Source: Methylovorus sp. MM2
GTDB taxonomy: Bacteria > Pseudomonadota > Gammaproteobacteria > Burkholderiales > Methylophilaceae
DNA: 64,000 nt
Direction: 5' to 3'
Assembly (NCBI RefSeq): GCF_001648895.1
Contig: NZ_LXUF01000011.1
Coordinates: forward strand, 248,001-312,000
Positions 53,557-61,646 of the stretch are shown piece after piece. The notes beneath the pieces were generated by a model that saw only the letters and a program-made list of their open reading frames with translations, searched no databases and was not told where the DNA came from. The first letter of the stretch is position 1; every line of letters begins with the position of its first letter. Both the position numbers and the translations under genes were made by a program.

Positions 53557-54978
53557 CTAGCGCTCTAATACCCATGTATCTTTGGTACCGCCACCTTGTG
53601 ATGAGTTCACGACAAGTGAACCCTCACGTAATGCGACACGGCAAAGGGCACCTGGGACTAGCGTAACGGTTTTACCTGAAAGTACGAAAGGCCTTAAATC
53701 CACATGACGCGGCGCAATCCCCTGCTCAACCAATGTCGGACAGGTTGAAAGTGCTAAGGTAGGTTGCGCGATGTAATTCGAAGGCGATGAAAGAATACGC
53801 AAACGGAACTCTTCTATTTCTTTTTTGGTCGCGGCAGGGCCAACCAGCATGCCATACCCACCTGAACCCTGTACTTCTTTGACTACCAGCTCTGGTAGAT
53901 GGTCCAGTACATATTTAAGGTCATCTTCCTTACTTAGTTGATACGTCGGTACATTGGAAAGAATAGGTTCTTCCCCGAGATAGAAACGTATCATCTCTGG
54001 CACATACACATAAGTCGCTTTATCATCCGCAACACCAGTGCCCACCGCATTCGCCAGTGTCACACCACCATTACGATAAACGTTAAGCAACCCCGGAACG
54101 CCAAGCATGGAGTCAGGCTTGAAGCTAAGCGGGTCAATATAATCATCATCGATACGACGATAGATCACATCCACACGTTTAGGCCCTTCAGTCGTGCGCA
54201 TATAGACTGCATTATTGCGAACGAATAGATCCTGCCCTTCAACCAATTCAACACCCATCTGCTGTGCGATGAAAGCATGCTCGAAATAAGCGCTGTTATA
54301 AGCGCCTGGTGTCAACATGACGACGACAGGGTCTTGCACACCCGGCTGCGCTACAGCGCGCAGATTATTCAACAAGACTTGCGGATAATGTTCAACAGGC
54401 GCAATCGGATAACGACGGAAAAGCTCAGGGAAAAGCCGCATCATCATCTTGCGGTCTTCCATCATATAGGAGACACCAGAGGGCGTTCGCAGGTTGTCCT
54501 CTAGTACATAGAAATCGTCTTCACCTGTGCGAACGATATCTACACCGGCGATATGCGCATAGATATTTTGCGGGACATCAACACCAAACATCTCCGGGCG
54601 ATATTGAGCGTTTGCCAAGATACTTGCCGGAACAATGCCGGCCTCAATGATCTCTTTTTTATGGTAAATGTCATGCAGAAACATGTTGAGGGCGCGCACG
54701 CGCTGGAGACATCCGGCAGATAGCCGCTCCCATTCGCTAGCAGCGAGGATGCGGGGAATCACGTCAAAAGGGATGAGTCGCTCGGCACCGGCGGTTTCAC
54801 CGTAGACATTAAAAGTAATGCCTACGCGACGAAACAGTAGCTCGGCTTCTTGGCGCTTGCTTTCAAGCTGCTGATGAGGCACATCGCGTATCCAATCTGC
54901 ATACTGCGCGTAGATTTCACGCACTGCGCCATCGGTTAACTGCATTTCATCAAAAGGTAGTTTAGTTGCAGTATTCAT
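53557..54978 (-). CDS. circularly permuted type 2 ATP-grasp protein (first gene of set 2)
   Basis: A 473-residue ATP-grasp protein with the permuted motif order: IPFDVIPRILAASEWERL, NLRTPSGVSYMMEDRKMMMR, MLTPGAYNSAYFEHAFIAQQ, RRIDDDYIDPLSFKPDSMLG and VVKEVQGSGGYGMLVGPAA, the last being a glycine-rich ATP-binding element. It should form an amide or similar bond using ATP; the substrates are unknown. It is the first gene of set 2, followed by alpha-E, transglutaminase, VOC protein and Anbu. A 145-base gap separates it from the ubiB gene. Confidence 0.93.
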   Translation of the reverse strand: MNTATKLPFDEMQLTDGAVREIYAQYADWIRDVPHQQLESKRQEAELLFRRVGITFNVYGETAGAERLIPFDVIPRILAASEWERLSAGCLQRVRALNMFLHDIYHKKEIIEAGIVPASILANAQYRPEMFGVDVPQNIYAHIAGVDIVRTGEDDFYVLEDNLRTPSGVSYMMEDRKMMMRLFPELFRRYPIAPVEHYPQVLLNNLRAVAQPGVQDPVVVMLTPGAYNSAYFEHAFIAQQMGVELVEGQDLFVRNNAVYMRTTEGPKRVDVIYRRIDDDYIDPLSFKPDSMLGVPGLLNVYRNGGVTLANAVGTGVADDKATYVYVPEMIRFYLGEEPILSNVPTYQLSKEDDLKYVLDHLPELVVKEVQGSGGYGMLVGPAATKKEIEEFRLRILSSPSNYIAQPTLALSTCPTLVEQGIAPRHVDLRPFVLSGKTVTLVPGALCRVALREGSLVVNSSQGGGTKDTWVLER

Positions 54979-55123
54979 ATTTCTTAATTACGCAAAGCGC
55001 ATGCCAGCTATTAAATCACCGAGTAATCAAAATGTTAAGTTAAATTAAGTAAATCACCTAAAAACAATTGCACCATCTTGGATTCACCACCTAAAACCCA
55101 TGCCCCAAGATAGCGCTTTCTAC

Positions 55124-56803
55124 CTAATCGCGTCCAGACCGCCATATCGAAATCATCAGCATAATACCGATACAAAAGGCGAGGAAGAAGCCCATGAAGC
55201 CAAATGCAGGAAGTCCGAATAAAGTAGGTCCACCCTTTACCGTCATTACGATAGAGGAGCCCACAATCAGTGCAGCGGCTATCAATGCCATGGTTAATCG
55301 GTTGGTACTATGATCCAGTTGGTGCCCAAAATGATCCAGCCGCTTTAGATCAAGATTCAGTTTTAATCTGCCACGCCCCGCCTCGCGTAATACCTGCGAC
55401 ACATCACCCGGCAGGCTAGTTACGGCATCAAATACGTTACCCAAGCTACGCTTACCTTTTTTGTAAAGCGTACCCGGCATATAGCGATCAATAATGATCT
55501 TCTTCACGAATGGCGTTAAGAAACTCACGATCTGGAAATCGGGGTCTAGTTGCCGCCCCAACCCTTCAAGCGTAATCAAAGCCTTAAACAACATCGTCAG
55601 GTCAGGCGGCACTGCAAGGTGATTCTCACGCATGATCGTGGTCAGGTCATTCAGCAGCGCACTGAATCTCACGTGCTTAAGAGGGGCGTTATCATAGTTA
55701 CAGATGAACTCATCGATATCAGCACTTAGCTTAGCTTCATCGACGTTACTCTCACCAGCCCAGATGATCAATATATCGCGCAAACTATCGATATCGCGCG
55801 AAACGAGCGCTGCAAGCAAATCAGCTATTTCACCACGCCTATCGAGTGTCACACGCCCAACCATACCGCAATCAATGATAGCGACGCGGTTTCCAGCTAA
55901 GTAAAAAATATTACCGGGATGCGGGTCCGCATGAAAAAAACCATCGATCAGCACCATTTTTAATACAGCTTTAGCACCCCGTTCAGCCAATAAAGGCAAG
56001 TCGAGCCCTGCTTTTGTTGCTTGTTCAAGAGAATTACCAGGGATGCCTTCAATCCGCTCCATGACCAATACACTGTCGCTGCAGAAATCCCAGTAGATCT
56101 TAGCGAATTTCACATTTTCGTCATCAGCAAAGTTTCTGGCAAAGCGTTCGGTACTGCGCCCTTCTAAAGTAAAGTCTAACTCTCGCTTTAACGATTTCGA
56201 GAATTGGGCAATGATTTTACCGGGCTGAAAACGACGAATCTCCGGTAACTCAGACTCCACTAATCGCCCAAGATGAGATAACAGTCGCAAGTCTGCGTCA
56301 ATATTAGCCTCTACATTAGGGCGACGTATCTTCAACACAACCGAGGTGCCATCTTGCAACTTAGCCAGATGCACCTGTGCAATCGAAGCAGCAGCGATAG
56401 GCTCTTTTTGCAAGTCGACGAATACATCAAAAGGCGACCTGCCAAAGACTTTTTCCAACTCTGGCAGAAGTTCATCGAATGGAACAGGCGGCACATGGTC
56501 TTGGAGCTTTGCAAATTCAGCGATCCATTGTGGCGGGAAAATATCTGGCCGAGTGGCGAGTACCTGCCCCAACTTAACGAAAGTCGGCCCAAGTTCCTGA
56601 ATAGCCAGTCTTGCACGCACCTCCGAAGGCAAATTCTTGATTTCAGGCGCAGGCTGCGAACTAAGCGCATTACCAGCCCAACCAATCACACTGCGTTTAC
56701 CTAGTCGCTTGGCGATATCACCCCACCCATAACGCATGAGGATGCCGGCAATCTCTCGTATGCGGCTAAAGTCACGAAATACTGAGATTGTTTGACGAAT
56801 CAT
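55124..56803 (-). CDS. ubiB: UbiB/ABC1 family atypical kinase
   Basis: A 559-residue member of the ABC1/UbiB protein-kinase-like family needed for ubiquinone synthesis. The signature FVKLGQVLATRPDIFP near residue 75, AAASIAQVHLAKLQDGT, the catalytic-loop-type HADPHPGNIFYLAGNR and the metal motif IDCGMVG are present. Two C-terminal membrane segments (ALIAAALIVGSSIVMTV and FMGFFLAFCIGIMLMISI) follow. Length is typical for AarF/UbiB. It starts 42 bases downstream of a small helical gene. Confidence 0.9.
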   Translation of the reverse strand: MIRQTISVFRDFSRIREIAGILMRYGWGDIAKRLGKRSVIGWAGNALSSQPAPEIKNLPSEVRARLAIQELGPTFVKLGQVLATRPDIFPPQWIAEFAKLQDHVPPVPFDELLPELEKVFGRSPFDVFVDLQKEPIAAASIAQVHLAKLQDGTSVVLKIRRPNVEANIDADLRLLSHLGRLVESELPEIRRFQPGKIIAQFSKSLKRELDFTLEGRSTERFARNFADDENVKFAKIYWDFCSDSVLVMERIEGIPGNSLEQATKAGLDLPLLAERGAKAVLKMVLIDGFFHADPHPGNIFYLAGNRVAIIDCGMVGRVTLDRRGEIADLLAALVSRDIDSLRDILIIWAGESNVDEAKLSADIDEFICNYDNAPLKHVRFSALLNDLTTIMRENHLAVPPDLTMLFKALITLEGLGRQLDPDFQIVSFLTPFVKKIIIDRYMPGTLYKKGKRSLGNVFDAVTSLPGDVSQVLREAGRGRLKLNLDLKRLDHFGHQLDHSTNRLTMALIAAALIVGSSIVMTVKGGPTLFGLPAFGFMGFFLAFCIGIMLMISIWRSGRD

Positions 56804-56845
56804 AGATAGTCCTGCATTGATAGCTTCTTTATATTCTTCTTTAAA

Positions 56846-57163
56846 TTATTTAAGCGCATTGGCCTTTTGCTCCAGTTTTTGTGCAAATTCATGGAGCTTA
56901 TGGCTTGCAAGCATGACAACATGTGCTTCTGTTTTGTGCACGATACGCTTACCTTTATTTTTTGCCGCAGATGCGGAAGCATGCAACTCTTTGATCAGTC
57001 CTTTGGCAACAAGCTTAATTCTTTGGCGCGCACCAGTACCTGTGTGACGCGCGTGATCTGCAAGAGTTTCCTGCCACTCACCATGTGGATGAGGCGCTCT
57101 ATCCAGTATCTCATTGGCTAATGACCTTATCTTTTGCAAATCAAATAATTTTTTCTTACTCAT
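56846..57163 (-). CDS. 105-aa helical protein upstream of ubiB
   Basis: A small basic protein with no signal peptide. It opens SKKKLFDLQKIRSLANEILD and is mostly helix, with a short conserved-looking TLADHARHTGTGARQRI and a Lys-rich C-terminal half (AAKNKGKRIVHKTEAHVVML). I do not recognise the family. It is placed 42 bases upstream of ubiB on the same strand, so an operon is likely. It might resemble phasin-like or ubiquinone-complex accessory proteins, but nothing in the sequence proves this. Confidence 0.6.
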   Translation of the reverse strand: MSKKKLFDLQKIRSLANEILDRAPHPHGEWQETLADHARHTGTGARQRIKLVAKGLIKELHASASAAKNKGKRIVHKTEAHVVMLASHKLHEFAQKLEQKANALK

Positions 57164-57307
57164 TAAATACGCCCGCCATATCTAAGCACCCGCCTTGTAT
57201 TTGCATGGTTTTATTCTACACCATCATCAAAAACAAGTCGGCTATGAAAAATAATCTTATGCAGCAAAGGTTTACAAACAAGGCAAAACCCTTTTAGAAT
57301 CCATGCC

Positions 57308-57880
57308 ATGCGTTTTTACATCTCACTGATCATGATCAGCATTAGCTTTTACAGCGCTCCTTTATGGGCCGCTGGTGCTGCTATCGATTCGTCGAACACG
57401 CAGAATACAATAAACAAATCCGGCAGCCAGCCAGAAAATCCTACCAGCAACTGGGCAAATACTGCACAAGAAATATTAATGGATGCGCTGAGCCTCACCG
57501 GAACGCAATACAAGTTTGGCGGAAAATCGCCAGAAACCGGGTTCGATTGCAGCGGTTTTGTACGCTATGTATTCCAGCAAGCTGCAAGTATGACGCTGCC
57601 TCACAGCGCAAGAGCGATCAGCCAACTGGGACAATCAGTAGCTATTGATGATTTGCAACCTGGTGACTTGGTATTCTTTAATACCTTGAAATCAGCGTTC
57701 TCACATGTTGGCATCTACATGGGCAACAACCGCTTCATTCATGCCCCTAGCTCAGGCGGCGGCATTCATATTGTGGATATGTCCGATAGTTACTGGGCAA
57801 AACGTTTCAACGGGGCTCGCCGTTTGGATAACAGCGAGCAAGCTGTTGTTGAAAGTGTTGCTACTACACAAGCAAAATAA
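57308..57880 (+). CDS. NlpC/P60 (C40) peptidase
   Basis: A 190-residue exported cysteine peptidase with a signal peptide (about 1-22, ending LWAAGA). The NlpC/P60 domain (about residues 55-170) has Cys in GFDCSGFVRYVF, and His in FSHVGIYMGNNRFIHAPSSG. It cleaves peptide stems of peptidoglycan, between D-Glu and diamino acid in most relatives. The start ATG follows a short AT-rich gap; a weak GAATCC region precedes it. Convergent with the ZIP gene, with their stops one base apart. Confidence 0.92.
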   Translation: MRFYISLIMISISFYSAPLWAAGAAIDSSNTQNTINKSGSQPENPTSNWANTAQEILMDALSLTGTQYKFGGKSPETGFDCSGFVRYVFQQAASMTLPHSARAISQLGQSVAIDDLQPGDLVFFNTLKSAFSHVGIYMGNNRFIHAPSSGGGIHIVDMSDSYWAKRFNGARRLDNSEQAVVESVATTQAK

Positions 57881-57881
57881 A

Positions 57882-58784
57882 TCAGCTCAATGCTGTATCG
57901 AGCATCATCATCAGTACAAAACCAATAATCAGCCCACTAGTCGCAAAAGCCTCATGACCTTTACGATGAGATTCCGGGATGATTTCATGGCTCACAACAA
58001 AGATCATCGCACCAGCGGCAAAACCCAAACCCCAAGGTAGTAATGTCAAAGAATGCCCAATAATCGCAGCACCCAATAGCGATGCTACTGGCTCTACTAA
58101 TCCTGATGCCATGCCGATCAACATCGCTGTCATCCTTGGATAGCCCACGACAGCCAATGCCATTGCGACAACAAAGCCTTCCGGTATATCTTGTATCGCG
58201 ATACCGGTCGCCAATGCGCTACCTCGCATCGTGTCGCCACCAGCAAATCCTACGCCGATTGCAAGGCCTTCTGGCACATTATGCAAAGCGATGGCAAATA
58301 CAAACAGCCAAGTACGCTTAAGCGCGATTGAGCTTTCTCTTTCAATCCCTTTGATAAAATGCTCATGGGGTAGCCAATGCTCCATTGCAAGCAATAAAGC
58401 TGCACCTAAAATAATGCTGGTTCCCACAATACCCGCTGCAGACCAGGAACTCGCGCCAGCCGCACGCGCAGCTTCAATACCGGGAATGATCAGTGAAAAC
58501 GCACTAGCAGCCAGCATGACACCAGCACCAAATCCAAACAAACTATCCAGCACTCGGTCTGGCAGCTTTTTACAGAACATGACCGGCAAAGCCCCAGCAG
58601 CTGTAGCCCCGGCTGCAACAAGGCCGCCCCATAAGGCATGATGCACCTGAGGCAAACCCCAGACGCTCAGCCCAGCACTAGCCAATTGCTGCACGATAGC
58701 AGCGAGTAAAATCACACTGATCGCAATAAATGACCAGACAAGTGCTTTGCTACGACCACTAGCTATCAAAAAAGGTAGATTCAA
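57882..58784 (-). CDS. ZIP family metal transporter
   Basis: A 300-residue inner-membrane divalent metal importer with eight hydrophobic segments. The metal-binding helices are in HNVPEGLAIGVGFAGGDTM and DIPEGFVVAMALAVVG, the ZIP signature. The central loop contains HEHFIKGIERESS. Likely cargo is zinc, iron or manganese. It lies upstream of nothing on its strand; the sodA gene follows it at higher coordinates on the same strand. Its neighbourhood is the iron/superoxide region. Confidence 0.92.
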   Translation of the reverse strand: MNLPFLIASGRSKALVWSFIAISVILLAAIVQQLASAGLSVWGLPQVHHALWGGLVAAGATAAGALPVMFCKKLPDRVLDSLFGFGAGVMLAASAFSLIIPGIEAARAAGASSWSAAGIVGTSIILGAALLLAMEHWLPHEHFIKGIERESSIALKRTWLFVFAIALHNVPEGLAIGVGFAGGDTMRGSALATGIAIQDIPEGFVVAMALAVVGYPRMTAMLIGMASGLVEPVASLLGAAIIGHSLTLLPWGLGFAAGAMIFVVSHEIIPESHRKGHEAFATSGLIIGFVLMMMLDTALS

Positions 58785-58818
58785 GGTGCACTCTCTTTGA
58801 AAATATAGCCTTTAGGAT

Positions 58819-59430
58819 TTAGGCAATCGCAGCCTGATATCGACGGGCAACTTCTTTCCAATCGACCACATTATAAAAAGCAGCGATATATTCAGGGCGG
58901 CGGTTCTGGTAGCGCAAATAATAAGCATGCTCCCAGACATCCAATCCAAGAATTGGCGTGTTACCCTCCATCAATGGGCTATCCTGATTACCGGTGCTTT
59001 CAATAATCAATTTCTTTTCTGGTGTCACAGATAACCAAGCCCAACCACTGCCGAACCTAGTCAATGCAGCTTTGGTGAATGATTCCTTAAAAGTCGCAAA
59101 ATCACCAATATCAGCAATCAACGCGGCGGCTAATGCGCCATCAGGCTCACCGCCGCCATTAGGTGACATCACTTTCCAGAACAGGCTGTGATTTGCATGG
59201 CCGCCACCGTTATTTTTTACAACAGCGCGTTTATTCTCAGGAAGTGCCTCGATATTTGAAATCAAATCCTCGACAGGCTTACTATCAAACTCACTACCCT
59301 CTAATGCGGAATTGATATTATTGATATAAGTCTGATGATGCTTGGTGTGATGGATCTCCATCGTCTGCGCATCGATATGCGGTTCAAGCGCATCGTATGC
59401 ATAATCTAATGGTGGAAGTACATAAGCCAT
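58819..59430 (-). CDS. sodA: superoxide dismutase, Mn/Fe type
   Basis: A 203-residue cytosolic superoxide dismutase. Metal ligands are His in [12 protein letters not shown], His in [14 protein letters not shown], and Asp and His in [25 protein letters not shown] and the HANHSLFW segment fit the manganese or cambialistic type, hence sodA rather than sodB. A Fur box lies at 59585-59604, about 155 bases before the ATG, within the promoter region. The gene probably is iron-repressed. Confidence 0.93.
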   Translation of the reverse strand: MAYVLPPLDYAYDALEPHIDAQTMEIHHTKHHQTYINNINSALEGSEFDSKPVEDLISNIEALPENKRAVVKNNGGGHANHSLFWKVMSPNGGGEPDGALAAALIADIGDFATFKESFTKAALTRFGSGWAWLSVTPEKKLIIESTGNQDSPLMEGNTPILGLDVWEHAYYLRYQNRRPEYIAAFYNVVDWKEVARRYQAAIA

Positions 59431-59584
59431 GATAATTCTCCTCAGTATTTATTGGATGTAATGCATCGACATACTGGCAATACCGATAACACTTCTTATT
59501 AACTACTATTGATAGGTCTATCAGTTCTGCTTAAAAGTTCATCAGCACAAAATACATTCGACCAATAGCGTTTATCGTACAAAT

Positions 59585-59604
59585 AATAATGAGAATAATT
59601 ATCA
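59585..59604. promoter_or_regulatory. Fur box upstream of sodA
   Basis: The sequence AATAATGAGAATAATTATC agrees with the 19-bp Fur consensus at about 16 of 19 positions; the 7-1-7 core TGAGAAT-A-ATTATCA is nearly perfect. It lies 155 bases upstream of the sodA start. Confidence 0.75.
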
Positions 59605-59676
59605 TTTATTTATTAATTCAATACAACTCCTATCCTCACTTTAAAATAAGCGAACCTCCATATTATTTTGACTAAA

Positions 59677-59708
59677 TAAAAAAGCGGCTGAAGAATCAGC
59701 CGCTTTTA
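59677..59708 (-). terminator. Rho-independent terminator of the ferritin-like gene
   Basis: Stem GCGGCTGA / TCAGCCGC with AGAA loop, flanked by A and T runs. On the minus strand it is followed by a T-rich tract, and it starts 22 bases after the ferritin-like stop codon. Confidence 0.85.
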
Positions 59709-59729
59709 TGCCATCAATATCTACAAAAA

Positions 59730-60200
59730 CTATCTATGAAATGGCGCAACGTCACCAGGTTTACGTAACATCTTATCTACCTCACCCAGATGCAACTCTT
59801 CTGTATAGATCATTTCACGTGCATATTCTTCCAGCATCACAGACTCGCCCTCAACCAATTTCAGGAGTTTACGGTAGCAATCTAATGAAGCTTTCTCATG
59901 TGCCAATGACTCACGCAAGATGTCGCCAACATCATGATTATGCGTTTCAAGCAAAGGGCCGATAGATAAAGATGGATGCCCACCGAGATTGGTAATCAAC
60001 TCACCCGCCTTATTCGCGTGATCCAAAGATTCAGTCGCCTGACCACGCAGCCATGAAACGATAGGGATACGGTTGTAACCAAAGATCATTAAAGAATAGT
60101 GGGTATAACGTACAACACCAGCCAATTCCATCTCAAGCACTGTATTTAGTGCGTCGATGACTGCGGTTTGATAATCCTCTGTTTTGGATTTTTTAGCCAT
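59730..60200 (-). CDS. ferritin-like (bacterioferritin-type) diiron protein
   Basis: A four-helix-bundle protein of 156 residues. Glu/His residues that could form a diiron site occur in EMELAGVVRYTHYSLMI, ESLDHANKAGEL, SLAHEKASLDCYRKLL and EEYAREMIYTEELHLGEVD. It resembles bacterioferritin in length and pattern, but the haem-binding Met of classical bacterioferritin was not identified. Iron storage or a DNA-protection role are candidates. GGAGG precedes the ATG at 60200 by five bases; a longer frame to 60245 is less likely. It lies downstream of the EAL-like gene, both probably controlled by the Fur box at 61146. Confidence 0.85.
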   Translation of the reverse strand: MAKKSKTEDYQTAVIDALNTVLEMELAGVVRYTHYSLMIFGYNRIPIVSWLRGQATESLDHANKAGELITNLGGHPSLSIGPLLETHNHDVGDILRESLAHEKASLDCYRKLLKLVEGESVMLEEYAREMIYTEELHLGEVDKMLRKPGDVAPFHR

Positions 60201-60295
60201 GATAGCCTCCATTAATTCATTCATTAAGTGGGGTGATGCACCCACGATGAGCGGAGTCTAACGTAATAAAAAATATATTGCAGAACTGCAAATAG

Positions 60296-60308
60296 TTCGC
60301 ATTGCGAA
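60296..60308. promoter_or_regulatory. short palindrome upstream of the ferritin-like gene
   Basis: TTCGCA-T-TGCGAA, a perfect 6-bp dyad with a one-base centre, lies between the EAL-like stop and the ferritin-like start, 96 bases before the ATG. It may be a regulator site giving the ferritin-like gene its own promoter. Confidence 0.4.
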
Positions 60309-60326
60309 TCTCAAACTCTTTTAGAA

Positions 60327-61112
60327 TCAACGTACTTGCACATCCTGTTTGGCAAACAGATTTCCCTGCACACAATCGACACCCATACGCTTTGCCCACT
60401 CGAACTGTTCGCAGCTATCCACACCATCCATAATGATCTGCACACCGATTCGTCTTGCGGCACTTACCAGCCAATCTACAGTTGATTGCGCCGCTACTTC
60501 ATTCAGACCTTGCAACTCAGGACCACTAAATTTGATCACTCTGGCATCCATAAAAGCGCTCAATGAGAACATGCCCCAGCGCAATCCAACATCTTCAAGC
60601 GCTACGCCGGTGCCAGATTGCTGCAATAGCTCTATCACACGTTGAGATTTGTAAGCATCAGCGATCTGATGATTAGTCACCAGATTCACAACTAGCTCGC
60701 GTTCTGACCATGCATGTTGTTTAAACATCTGCAAAAATGGATTATCCGGGCTATCACCGCCTTCAAAAAAACTATCCACATCCAGATTCAACATCAACCA
60801 GCCCGTAACCGGCGCATGTTCGATCTGCATCTTTTTCATCTCTAGATCAACGTAGTAGAGCATGAGAGGATTATTGTGCAGATAGGCAAACATCTTGCCC
60901 GAGTTCAAGCACTGCTGATCTTTTGTCCAGAATCGTGCAGATGCCTGATATCCGACCACTTCACATGCCTGCACCTCGATGATAGGCTGATACTCGATAC
61001 CGAACCGACGTGCCAGAATAATATCAAGCACATCGTCAGCTACGAGCTCATAAGGGTCAGCCCCTCGACTCTGCATAAAAGCGCGAATCTCTGCACGATT
61101 GATAGCATTCAT
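60327..61112 (-). CDS. degenerate EAL-domain protein
   Basis: A 261-residue cytosolic protein with an EAL fold and lost catalytic residues. Where active phosphodiesterases have GxEALxR this one has GYQASAR (residues 54-60), so the EAL Glu is Gln. The usual AEGVE near the C-terminus reads IMDGVDSCEQ and LDDFGTG reads LEDVGLRWG. The fold is still plain from IEYQPIIEV, MLNLDVDSFF, VIKFSG and DCVQGNLF. It should not hydrolyse c-di-GMP; it might bind it or a protein instead. It is preceded by a Fur box and followed by a ferritin-like gene, so iron control is likely. Confidence 0.8.
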   Translation of the reverse strand: MNAINRAEIRAFMQSRGADPYELVADDVLDIILARRFGIEYQPIIEVQACEVVGYQASARFWTKDQQCLNSGKMFAYLHNNPLMLYYVDLEMKKMQIEHAPVTGWLMLNLDVDSFFEGGDSPDNPFLQMFKQHAWSERELVVNLVTNHQIADAYKSQRVIELLQQSGTGVALEDVGLRWGMFSLSAFMDARVIKFSGPELQGLNEVAAQSTVDWLVSAARRIGVQIIMDGVDSCEQFEWAKRMGVDCVQGNLFAKQDVQVR

Positions 61113-61145
61113 TTTCGATGACCTCAGTTAATTGAGGATTTCATT

Positions 61146-61164
61146 GTAAATGAGAATCATTATT
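61146..61164. promoter_or_regulatory. Fur box upstream of the EAL/ferritin operon
   Basis: GTAAATGAGAATCATTATT agrees with the Fur consensus at about 15 of 19 positions (TGAGAATCATTATTA core). It lies 34 bases before the EAL-like ATG at 61112 and is the second such site in the window. Confidence 0.7.
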
Positions 61165-61208
61165 ATCTAAAGAGGTTTGAGTAATTATTTTTTAAATAAA
61201 ATCAACAC

Positions 61209-61490
61209 TCAATCAGTTTTATCGCTGTGCCCTAAGGGTCTTGATGGGTCGATAATGTCACGAATAAGCTGCTTTAATTCTTTGGATTCGGGAAAACGAC
61301 CCATTTCTTTCCTCGAGTAGATCGTCTTATCATCCAGTCGCACTTCAAAAATACCGCCAGTCCCCGGAACCAGACTGACGCGACCAATGTCTGACTCGAA
61401 GGTCACTAAAAGCTCTTGCGCCATCCAAGCTGCTCTTAATAGCCAACGGCACTGTGTACAATATTCGATCTCTACATGAGGCTGAGCCAT
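61209..61490 (-). CDS. SelT/SelW/SelH (Rdx) family protein
   Basis: A 93-residue thioredoxin-fold protein with the redox motif CTQC (Cys11, Cys14) in EYCTQCRWLLRAAW, near the N-terminus, and the SelW-type VPGTGGIFEVRLDDKTIYSR. Bacterial forms use Cys instead of selenocysteine, as here. Substrate unknown. It starts upstream of the Fur box at 61146 and is transcribed on the same strand as the EAL-like gene, with a 96-base gap. Confidence 0.88.
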   Translation of the reverse strand: MAQPHVEIEYCTQCRWLLRAAWMAQELLVTFESDIGRVSLVPGTGGIFEVRLDDKTIYSRKEMGRFPESKELKQLIRDIIDPSRPLGHSDKTD

Positions 61491-61646
61491 AAATAACCTT
61501 ATTAATTAAGCGTGTTTAAAATACTTATTTATCACTAATCATGAGTGCCCACTATGCAAGCGCATAGTAAATAGCGGAAAATAAGCTTTGTAATTATTTC
61601 ATGCTAAATTATCTTACTACCTGTTTCCACCAAGGAATTGTTCCGC

